The position numbers were made by a program, and so were the translations under genes. The notes under the pieces were generated by a model, which had not been told where the DNA came from, did not search any database, and saw only the letters and a program-made list of their open reading frames with translations. Shown piece by piece: positions 1 through 5,074 of a stretch of 6,186 nucleotides of DNA (its first letter is position 1; each line of letters opens with the position of its first letter). The DNA is from an uncultured Collinsella sp. GTDB taxonomy: Bacteria; Actinomycetota; Coriobacteriia; Coriobacteriales; Coriobacteriaceae. The DNA is taken from positions 1-6,186 of the forward strand of contig URTD01000119.1 in NCBI GenBank assembly GCA_900550735.1, written 5' to 3'.

Positions 1-1407
1 CTCCACGATGCCGCGGGCGCCGTAGACGTCAACGACATCGCGCGTGTACATGCCCAGCGCAATGCCGCAGGCCCAAGCCGCACCCAGACCGCTCATCTCG
101 TCGTTGCTCGCAATGCGGATGGGCGAGCCGACCAGGTCGCTCTCAAACTGCATCAGGTACGCGTCGCGCGTGGGACCGCCGTCAACACGAAGCTCGGCCA
201 GTGCCGCGCCCGAATCCTCGACCATCGCATCGATCACGTCGAAGATCTGATAGGCGATCGACTCGTCGGCGGCCTTTACGAACTCCGCACGGCCCGTGGT
301 GCGCGTCATGCCAAAGACGCAGCCCTCGGCATCGCTCGCCCAGTGCGGCGCGCCCAGGCCAGTGAACGCCGGCACAAAGTAGACGCGGCTCGCCGGATTG
401 GCGGCGTAGCACAGGTCGGTGACTTCCTCGGGATTGTTGATGAGCTCCAGGTCGTCGCGCAGCCACGTCTTGACGGCGCCGGCGTAGCTCACGTTGCCCT
501 CGAGAACATACTCGGTCACACCGTCCATACGCCACGCAAGCGAGCTCGAAAGCCCGTGCGAGCTGGCGACAAACTCGTCGCCGACGTTCATCATGACCGA
601 GCTGCCGGTGCCATAGGTCGCCTTGGCCATGCCGCGGCTATGGCAGCCCTGGGCAAACAAGGCGGCATGGCTGTCGCCGAGCACGCCGTGGATGGGCACG
701 GGCGCCGGCAAAAAGCCGCCCAGGTCCGTTGTACCGAACAGGCCATCGGAATCGGTCACCTGCGGCAGGCACGCCGGATTGACACCAAAGGCCTCGCACA
801 CCGGCTCGCTCCAGCAGCCACGGCGCAGGTCAAAAAGCTGCGTGCGGCTGGCATTGGACCAGTCGCAGCGGAACTCCGCGCCGCCCGTGAGCGTCCAGAC
901 CACCCAGGCATCGATGGTGCCCAGGCACAGCTCGCCCGCCGCCGCGGCCTCGGCAGCCGCGGGAACGTTCGCGAGGATCCAGGCCATCTTGCCCGCCGGA
1001 TAGTAGGGCGAGAGCACCAGACCCGTCGTGTCACGCACCAGCTCGGCCACGCCTTCGCGCGCAGCCAGCTCGTCGCACAACTCGCGGGCGCGGGCGCACT
1101 GCCACACCACGGCATCGCACAGCGGCTCGCCCGTCGTGCGGCTCCAGGCAACGGTGGTCTCGCGCTGGTTGGAAATGCCAACGCCGGCGATGTCTGCCGG
1201 ATCGACCCCGGTCTCCTCCACCACGGTGCGTGCCACAGCCAGCACGTTGGCGGCGATCTCGGCCGGGTCGTGGCTCACCCAGCCGGCCTCGTTGACAATC
1301 TGGCGATGTGAGCGGTCGGCGCGATGGATCAGATGGCCGCCCTCGTCCACCAGCAGCGCCTTAGTACCCTGTGTGGACTGATCGATTCCGATGATGTATT
1401 TGCTCAT
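1..1407 (-). CDS. FGGY-family carbohydrate kinase, glycerol-kinase-like (C-terminus cut by window edge)
   Basis: ATP-dependent cytoplasmic sugar/polyol kinase of the FGGY family; likely phosphorylates the ketose made by the operon's isomerase (inference). The frame is open from ATG at 1407 to base 1, giving 469 residues; the family is about 500, so some 30-40 are missing. Visible motifs: N-terminal phosphate loop GIDQSTQGTK (7-16), NQRET with R82-E83-T84, W103, a Tyr pair Y135/Y136, GDSHAAL with D245, the YGTG nucleotide loop (265-268), FTGLGAPHW (348-356), and the second ATP-site motif DGGPTRD (409-415). R82, E83, W103, Y135 and D245 match the glycerol contacts of E. coli GlpK in kind and spacing, but the GlpK pocket Phe after GTG is Ser (S269-S270) and DQQ is DSH. 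It is therefore probably not a glycerol kinase; D-apulose kinase or another ketose kinase is possible. The start is supported by AGGAG at 1413-1417, 5 nt upstream. It is last in the operon, 142 nt after the transketolase C subunit. Confidence 0.93.
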   Translation of the reverse strand, partial: MSKYIIGIDQSTQGTKALLVDEGGHLIHRADRSHRQIVNEAGWVSHDPAEIAANVLAVARTVVEETGVDPADIAGVGISNQRETTVAWSRTTGEPLCDAVVWQCARARELCDELAAREGVAELVRDTTGLVLSPYYPAGKMAWILANVPAAAEAAAAGELCLGTIDAWVVWTLTGGAEFRCDWSNASRTQLFDLRRGCWSEPVCEAFGVNPACLPQVTDSDGLFGTTDLGGFLPAPVPIHGVLGDSHAALFAQGCHSRGMAKATYGTGSSVMMNVGDEFVASSHGLSSSLAWRMDGVTEYVLEGNVSYAGAVKTWLRDDLELINNPEEVTDLCYAANPASRVYFVPAFTGLGAPHWASDAEGCVFGMTRTTGRAEFVKAADESIAYQIFDVIDAMVEDSGAALAELRVDGGPTRDAYLMQFESDLVGSPIRIASNDEMSGLGAAWACGIALGMYTRDVVDVYGARGIVE

Positions 1408-1424
1408 GTACTCTCCTGTCTCCC

Positions 1425-1452
1425 CCGTCGATTCAAAACTAAAACCCGACGG
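1425..1452 (-). repeat. Small inverted repeat just upstream of the kinase ribosome binding site
   Basis: CCGTCG (1425-1430) and CGACGG (1447-1452) are exact complements around a 16-nt AT-rich loop. On the minus-strand mRNA the hairpin would end 7 nt before the AGGAG of the kinase. It may tune translation of the last gene; this is weak evidence on its own. Confidence 0.35.
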
Positions 1453-1465
1453 ACAAGGAGCGAGT

Positions 1466-1496
1466 GGCCGACCGGCTCATGAGAGCGCAGCCGGCC
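1466..1496. repeat. GC-rich imperfect inverted repeat
   Basis: CCGGCT (1472-1477) pairs with AGCCGG (1489-1494) across 11 nt. An alternative overlapping pairing is GGCCG (1466-1470) with CGGCC (1492-1496). It lies in the gap upstream of the kinase and has no T tract on either side. It could slow polymerase or form an mRNA structure; function unknown. Confidence 0.4.
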
Positions 1497-1519
1497 TGCT
1501 CAGAATTCAACCTAAAAGG

Positions 1520-1550
1520 ATTGGTGCAAACCTGTCCCCGATGCACCAAT
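1520..1550 (-). repeat. Perfect 9-bp inverted repeat (hairpin) at the end of the transketolase C subunit gene
   Basis: Arms ATTGGTGCA (1520-1528) and TGCACCAAT (1542-1550) are exact reverse complements separated by 13 nt. Read on the minus strand, the loop contains GGGGACAGGT, and the outermost arm base overlaps the first base of the TAA stop codon. The hairpin is followed on that strand by CCTTTTAGG, a short T stretch too weak for a classical Rho-independent terminator. It could be a weak terminator, an mRNA-stabilising 3' hairpin, or a copy of a dispersed REP-like palindrome. Confidence 0.7.
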
Positions 1551-2491
1551 TACTCTGCGGGAAGGACCTCGGCGACCGTCTTGGCGATTCCCTCGCCCGT
1601 CAGGCCGTAGTGCGCGAAGACCTCGGGGCTCGTGCCGGTGATGACCGGCGCATCGGGCAGGGAGAGGCACTTGACCGGACGCGGGCAGTGCTCACCCACG
1701 ACCTGCGCGACCATGGAACCCAGGCCGCCGAAGGGACTGTGCTCCTCGACGGTCACGACGGCGCGCGTGGCACCGGCGGCCTCGATCACGGCCTCGGCAT
1801 CGAGCGGTTTGACGCAGTACATATCGAGCACCGTCGCCGAGATGCCCTGCTCGGCCAGCAGATCGGCGGCGTCCACGGCGTGGCGGACCATCTCACCGGT
1901 AGCGACGATCGTCACATCGGTGCCGCGGCGCACCCAGGTGGCGCGATCCATCTGGAACGGGCACTCGTCCTCAGTGTACACGTCCTCCACCGGGTTGCTG
2001 CCCACGCGGATGTAGGCCGGCTTGTTGTCGGCGACCAGGGCACGCACGAGCTCGGCGGTCTGGAAGCGATCGCTCGGCAGATACACGCGCATGTTGGGAA
2101 TCGCGCTCATGGCGGCGATATCCTGCACGGAGTGATGGCTCATGCCAAGAGCGCCGTAGGACACGCCACCCGAGATGCCGATGAGCTTGACGTTGGTGTT
2201 GGAGTACGAAACGTCGACCTTGCACTGCTCATACGAGCGCGTGGTCACAAAGGACGCCGGCGAGGCGGCCCAGGCCTTCTTGCCGCACGAGGCCATACCG
2301 GCGGCGATACTCACCAGGTCCTGCTCGGCGATGCCGACCTCAATAGACTGCTGGGGATACTGATCGAAGAACGGCGTGAGCGATGCGGAGCCGCGGGAGT
2401 CGGAGCACAGGACGACGATGTCTTTATCGGTTGCGGCGGCCTCGAGCAGCGCGTCGCAGATAGCCTTGCGGTTGGCGATCTTGTTAGCCAT
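1550..2491 (-). CDS. Transketolase, C-terminal subunit (pyrimidine-binding and C-terminal domains)
   Basis: Second half of a split, ThDP-dependent transketolase, 313 residues; it works as a heteromer with the N-terminal subunit encoded just upstream. The pyrimidine-binding domain comes first: VLCSDSRGSAS (27-37), then EVGIAEQDLVSIAAGMA (51-67), in which E56 is the conserved Glu that activates the ThDP aminopyrimidine, then SFVTTRSYEQ (80-89) and the GMSHHSVQDIAAM stretch (116-128). The C-terminal transketolase domain follows from about residue 190, with VEEHSPFGGLGSMVA at 248-262. Length is normal for this subunit type. The frame stays open upstream to 2599, but ATG 2491 is chosen because AGGAGG (2498-2503) sits 6 nt before it and MANKIANRKA is a typical start. 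It overlaps the upstream subunit's end by 8 nt, consistent with coupled translation and equal stoichiometry. Which ketose it cleaves cannot be told from sequence. Confidence 0.95.
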   Translation of the reverse strand: MANKIANRKAICDALLEAAATDKDIVVLCSDSRGSASLTPFFDQYPQQSIEVGIAEQDLVSIAAGMASCGKKAWAASPASFVTTRSYEQCKVDVSYSNTNVKLIGISGGVSYGALGMSHHSVQDIAAMSAIPNMRVYLPSDRFQTAELVRALVADNKPAYIRVGSNPVEDVYTEDECPFQMDRATWVRRGTDVTIVATGEMVRHAVDAADLLAEQGISATVLDMYCVKPLDAEAVIEAAGATRAVVTVEEHSPFGGLGSMVAQVVGEHCPRPVKCLSLPDAPVITGTSPEVFAHYGLTGEGIAKTVAEVLPAE

Positions 2492-3320
2492 TGATAGCCT
2501 CCTTATGGGCAGCGAAATCGGCGATGATCTGGGCATATTCCTCATCGTTGGGCAGGTGATGATGCCAGGCGGCCTTGTCCTCCATAACGGGCGAGCCATA
2601 GCCCTTCACCGTGTTGAGGATGATGACCGTGGGCTTACCCTTGGTCTCGGCGGCCAGCGTCAGCGCGGCGTCGATGGCCTGAATGTCGTTGCCCGGAATG
2701 GAGAGCACGTTCCAACCGAAGGCGGCCCAGCGCTCCTCCTGCGAGTCCTGCTTCATGACGTCCTCGGTGCTGCCGCTGATCTGCAGGCGGTTGCGGTCCA
2801 CGAGCGCGCACAGGTTATCGAGCTGGTAGTTGCCGCCGCTCATGGCGCCCTCCCAAACCGAGCCCTCTTCAATCTCGCCATCGCCGAGCAGAGAGTAAAC
2901 ACGGTAATCTTTGTTATCAATCTTGCCGGCAAGCGCCATGCCGACGGCCACGGGCAGACCATGGCCCAGCGAACCGGAGTTCATCTCGATGCCCTTGAGC
3001 TTGTTGTTGGGGTGGCCGATGTAGGGGCTGCCGAACTTGGAGAAACGGGCCTTGACGTCGTCGAGGTCCAGATAGCCCTCGTGGCAGAGTACCGCGTAGT
3101 AGGCCTCCATGGCATGGCCCTTGGAGAGCACGAAGCGATCGCGGTTGGGATCGTCGACGGTCTCGGGCGAAATGTTGAGGTGGTTGGCGTAGAGCGTCAT
3201 GAGGGCGTCGATCACCGACATGTCGCCGCCGATGTGGCCGCCGGCGCCGGCCATGATGATATCGACGCAATCGCGGCGAAGGTCCCAACGCAGGGATTCA
3301 AGCTCTTCGATAGTTGCCAT
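2484..3320 (-). CDS. Transketolase, N-terminal ThDP-diphosphate-binding subunit
   Basis: First half of the split transketolase, 278 residues. It supplies the Mg2+/diphosphate half of the cofactor site and transfers two-carbon ketol units together with the C subunit in the cytoplasm. Seen in sequence: GGHIGGDMS (27-35), RFVLSKGHAMEAYY (62-75) with H69, H103 in IGHP, GSLGHGLPVAVGMALAGK (116-133), and the ThDP fold motif from GDG (146-148) to N177 in DRNRLQ. The late KGYGSPVMED (239-248) and AWHHHLPN (251-258) are typical of split bacterial transketolases. Start ATG 3320 is preceded by AGGAG (3328-3332) with a 7-nt spacer; upstream in-frame codons to 3401 lie inside the isomerase gene and are not needed. 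It lies 2 nt after the isomerase stop and overlaps the next gene by 8 nt. Composition is GC-rich like the downstream genes. Confidence 0.95.
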   Translation of the reverse strand: MATIEELESLRWDLRRDCVDIIMAGAGGHIGGDMSVIDALMTLYANHLNISPETVDDPNRDRFVLSKGHAMEAYYAVLCHEGYLDLDDVKARFSKFGSPYIGHPNNKLKGIEMNSGSLGHGLPVAVGMALAGKIDNKDYRVYSLLGDGEIEEGSVWEGAMSGGNYQLDNLCALVDRNRLQISGSTEDVMKQDSQEERWAAFGWNVLSIPGNDIQAIDAALTLAAETKGKPTVIILNTVKGYGSPVMEDKAAWHHHLPNDEEYAQIIADFAAHKEAING

Positions 3321-3322
3321 TT

Positions 3323-4723
3323 CTACTCTCCTCGCAGGTAAGCTTTGACGTCTTCTTCGATGGGGTCGTACAGGTCGGGGACAATGCCGATGTACTTGCA
3401 CGCCTCGTAGAGCACCGGCACCACGTTGGCGTGAATGGCGACGCAGTGGTGGATGTAGGGACCCTCAACGATCTTGGCCTCGAGGCGCTTGAGGTTTTCG
3501 ACCTCGACCCACAGGTAGGTGCCCATGCCGGCCGGGCCGTCGATGCCGCGGGCGTTGCCCAGCAGCAGCGAGTACTCGCCGTTGTCGCCGTCAAAGCGGG
3601 CAAGGGTGAGGTCGCCGTGCTTGGCCTCGGCCGTCAGCGCGCCGGGGTGATCGAAGGCCAGCGGGTAGGTGAGCTTGGGCTTGACGGCCGCGCAGCTGCA
3701 GGGCCAGGGGCCGCAGTGCTGCAACAGCTCGCCGTTCTCGTTATCGGGATGGCGCACGGTCCAGTCGGCGAACATGCCGCGGTGACGGCCCAGGTCGGCG
3801 GCCTCGACCATCAGCGCGGTGATGGCACCATGGATGTCGGTCTCGCATACGATGGGGATACCCATCTCGTTGAGGATGGCATTGGCGGCGCAGGGCATAA
3901 TGCCCAACTCGTCCTGCAGAGCGTTCCAGCACTGAATGGCGCCGGCGTTGCAGCCGTACTTCTTTACCAGGCGCTTCATGGCGATGGCAAGACCGGCGAC
4001 CGCGGGGACCTTGTCCTCGGGGATGCAGATCTCAAAGCTGTCGGCAATGTGGGCGAGCATAGCTGCCATGGCTTGCTCGTCTGCCTGGGCGTCGCGCACG
4101 GCCTGGACAAGCTCGGTCATGGGGATGGGCGAAAGCTGGATGTTGAACTTCTCGAGCAGCTCGCCCTCGTTGCACATGGTCGACCAGAAGTCGAACGGGC
4201 GGGTGGCCATCTGCAGGATGCGGGTGTGCTTGAAGGTCTTGACCACGTTGCACACGGCCAAGAAGTCCCAAACGCCACGCTCGAACTCGGGATCGGTCAG
4301 GCGGCAGTTGGTCATGTAGGTGAAGGGAACCTGAAAGCGGCGCAGGACCTTGCCGGTCGCGAACAGACCGCACTGGCTGTCACGGAGACGCACACCGTTC
4401 TCATCCGGTCTCTCATCGCGCGGTCCCCAGAGGAGTACCGGAAGACCCATTTCTTTTGCCAGTCTTGCACAGACATATTCCGTTCCGAAGTTTCCGTGCG
4501 GGAAGAAAATTCCCTTTACGTTCTCACGGCGGAATTTCTCCTGGATTTTCTCACGGTCCGCCTCATCGTAAAACAGCCCCTCCTCATTGATGTCTGTGAT
4601 ATCAACAAATTCAACGCCGAGCTCTTTTAAACGCTCTCTCGTCAGGTTGGCATATTTTACGGCATCCGGAGCGCTGAAAATACTTCTTCGCGTAGGTGCA
4701 AATCCGATCTTAATTGATTTCAT
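3323..4723 (-). CDS. L-fucose/L-arabinose isomerase-family sugar isomerase (mosaic 5' end)
   Basis: Predicted aldose-ketose isomerase, 466 residues, the first enzyme of the operon. It resembles the shorter L-fucose/L-arabinose isomerase-like proteins rather than full FucI (about 590). The N-terminal Rossmann-like part opens KIGFAPTRR (5-13) and includes FFPHGNFGTE (73-82). The C-terminal part holds the probable metal site: E294 in VCETDIHGA and D320 in MFADW, 26 residues apart (24 in E. coli FucI, E337/D361), with H425/H426 or H431 in the HHCVAIHAN stretch as the likely counterpart of FucI H528. Start: three in-frame ATGs lie at 4738, 4729 and 4723. GGAGG at 4732-4736 sits 8 nt before 4723 but only 2 nt before 4729 and overlaps 4738, so 4723 is chosen. 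Codons 1 to ~115 are low-GC with AGA and AAA; later codons are GC-rich, with the switch near DSQCGLFA (115-122). Substrate unknown: D-apiose, a pentose or a deoxyhexose are candidates. Confidence 0.9.
   Translation of the reverse strand: MKSIKIGFAPTRRSIFSAPDAVKYANLTRERLKELGVEFVDITDINEEGLFYDEADREKIQEKFRRENVKGIFFPHGNFGTEYVCARLAKEMGLPVLLWGPRDERPDENGVRLRDSQCGLFATGKVLRRFQVPFTYMTNCRLTDPEFERGVWDFLAVCNVVKTFKHTRILQMATRPFDFWSTMCNEGELLEKFNIQLSPIPMTELVQAVRDAQADEQAMAAMLAHIADSFEICIPEDKVPAVAGLAIAMKRLVKKYGCNAGAIQCWNALQDELGIMPCAANAILNEMGIPIVCETDIHGAITALMVEAADLGRHRGMFADWTVRHPDNENGELLQHCGPWPCSCAAVKPKLTYPLAFDHPGALTAEAKHGDLTLARFDGDNGEYSLLLGNARGIDGPAGMGTYLWVEVENLKRLEAKIVEGPYIHHCVAIHANVVPVLYEACKYIGIVPDLYDPIEEDVKAYLRGE
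4360..4411. other. Composition and codon-usage breakpoint inside the isomerase gene
   Basis: On the minus strand the last AGA arginine codon is at 4411-4409 (R105). From about 4360 downstream the gene uses almost only C/G-ending codons. G+C counted over 4441-4680 is 114/240 (about 48%), against 73/120 (about 61%) over 4201-4320 and 44/60 over 3661-3720. The frame and protein motifs continue unbroken across the switch. It is either an intragenic recombination point or an assembly join between two related operons. Confidence 0.7.
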
Positions 4724-4731
4724 ATTCATTT

Positions 4732-4736
4732 CCTCC
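4732..4736 (-). promoter_or_regulatory. Ribosome binding site deciding the isomerase start
   Basis: GGAGG on the minus strand, 8 nt before ATG 4723. The two upstream in-frame ATGs are too close to it (2 nt) or overlap it, so they are poor starts. Confidence 0.75.
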
Positions 4737-4798
4737 ATTTAATTTTATTTAAATTTTGCTAAATTATATTTTGAATTTTTCTGTTCTTTATGGCTCTT

Positions 4799-4827
4799 GT
4801 ATTACTAAATTCTTTTGAATTTGTCAA
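4799..4827 (-). promoter_or_regulatory. Sigma-70 type promoter of the isomerase-transketolase-kinase operon
   Basis: On the minus strand there is a perfect -35 box TTGACA (4822-4827), a 17-nt spacer, then TAATAC (4799-4804) as -10. The -10 is imperfect (3 of 6 to TATAAT), which suits a regulated promoter. Transcription would begin near 4792 and give a leader of about 70 nt before ATG 4723. Confidence 0.55.
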
Positions 4828-4862
4828 CATTAATTCAGTTTTATTAAATCTTTTTTAGTAAT
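4801..4862. repeat. Separated 9-bp inverted repeat flanking the operon promoter
   Basis: ATTACTAAA (4801-4809) overlaps the -10 box and its exact reverse complement TTTAGTAAT (4854-4862) lies upstream of the -35 box, 44 nt between arms. A related CTAAATT occurs at 4759-4765. These may be half-sites for a regulator able to loop, or chance in AT-rich DNA. Confidence 0.35.
4807..4822. promoter_or_regulatory. Candidate LacI-type operator between -35 and -10 of the operon promoter
   Basis: Perfect palindrome AAATTCTTTTGAATTT: 6-bp arms (4807-4812, 4817-4822) around TTTT. It fills most of the promoter spacer, where a bound repressor would block RNA polymerase. Assignment to the neighbouring LacI protein is inference. 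AT-rich DNA yields palindromes easily, so confidence is limited. Confidence 0.45.
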
Positions 4863-4905
4863 TTATATAAAAAAGAATGACTGCTTTTATGCATTTCTTC
4901 GTATT

Positions 4906-4936
4906 TCAACTTTTTACAGCTCAGAAGTTGACTTCT
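4906..4936. promoter_or_regulatory. Nested palindromes at the LacI-gene promoter, possible auto-operator
   Basis: AGAAGT-TG-ACTTCT (4923-4936) is a perfect 14-bp palindrome covering the -35 box of the regulator gene. Overlapping it, TCAACTT (4906-4912) and AAGTTGA (4925-4931) are exact complements 12 nt apart. Their position fits autoregulation; the link to the LacI protein is inference. Confidence 0.4.
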
Positions 4937-4956
4937 TTTTTAATTCATATTAAAAT
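4928..4956 (+). promoter_or_regulatory. Sigma-70 type promoter of the LacI-family regulator gene
   Basis: TTGACT (-35, 4928-4933, 5 of 6), a 17-nt spacer, and TAAAAT (-10, 4951-4956, 5 of 6). Transcription would begin near 4963, leaving a leader of roughly 110 nt. It is the best promoter match in the window. Confidence 0.7.
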
Positions 4957-5008
4957 CAATGCATAAGTTTAATATTTTTCAGATAAATACTGAAATAAAT
5001 TTCAACAT

Positions 5009-5044
5009 CCCGCATGCACAAAACACACGGAAGCACCGTGCGGG
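5009..5044 (+). other. Structured leader hairpin(s) upstream of the regulator gene
   Basis: CCCGCA (5009-5014) pairs with TGCGGG (5039-5044). An inner CACGG (5026-5030) pairs with CCGTG (5036-5040) around AAGCA. The two pairings share bases 5039-5040, so they compete in part. The element is a GC-rich island in an AT-rich leader, followed by CTGATTTTA and, 15 nt on, by the AGGAG. It could be a weak attenuator or an mRNA structure; no known riboswitch class is recognisable. Confidence 0.4.
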
Positions 5045-5074
5045 CTGATTTTATCGAACAGGAGCTGAACTCTT

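Larger units (their letters stand above)
1408..1549 (-). other. Intergenic gap between transketolase C subunit and kinase, rich in inverted repeats
   Basis: This is the only sizeable gap in an otherwise packed operon. It contains three inverted repeats: 1520-1550, 1466-1496 and 1425-1452. None is followed on the minus strand by a convincing long T tract, so I do not call a strong terminator. Partial termination, RNA processing or modulation of kinase expression are all possible. I see no promoter with two good boxes and no ORF. Confidence 0.6.
4724..5074. other. AT-rich divergent promoter/operator region
   Basis: About 350 nt between the isomerase and LacI starts, with no gene. G+C is extremely low in places (11/60 at 4741-4800, 15/60 at 4861-4920). 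It carries one promoter for each direction, several short palindromes suited to a dimeric repressor, and a structured leader before the LacI gene. This composition is very unlike the GC-rich operon body and matches the foreign 5' end of the isomerase. Confidence 0.8.

Noticed and set aside
343..1311. Plus-strand open frame opposite the kinase
   Set aside because: It is antisense to the FGGY kinase, whose motifs are spread along the whole minus-strand frame; the plus translation is Arg/Ala/Gly-rich without recognisable domains.
1391..2494. Long plus-strand open frame opposite the transketolase C subunit
   Set aside because: It is antisense to a protein with conserved ThDP-enzyme motifs; low-complexity translation and no ribosome binding site logic.
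2492..2599. Longer N-terminus for the transketolase C subunit (start at 2599)
   Set aside because: It would lie wholly inside the N-subunit gene; the added residues look unlike the family, while ATG 2491 has a perfect ribosome binding site.
2376..3341. Plus-strand open frame opposite the transketolase N subunit
   Set aside because: Antisense shadow of a well-supported gene.
3314..4630. 438-codon plus-strand open frame opposite the isomerase and transketolase start
   Set aside because: It is antisense to a clear enzyme gene; GC-rich coding DNA often leaves the opposite strand open. The translation is Gly/Ala/Val/His-rich without domains and crosses two genes.
1..4723. Sulfoquinovose sulfo-transketolase pathway
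   Set aside because: That pathway also uses a split transketolase, but I see no sulfoquinovosidase, sulfolactaldehyde-handling enzyme or sulfonate exporter, and the kinase and fucose-type isomerase fit it less well. It is not excluded by sequence alone.
4724..4738. Isomerase start at 4738 or 4729
   Set aside because: The only Shine-Dalgarno sequence overlaps or nearly touches these ATGs; 4723 has ideal 8-nt spacing and begins the family-like MKSIKIGFAP.
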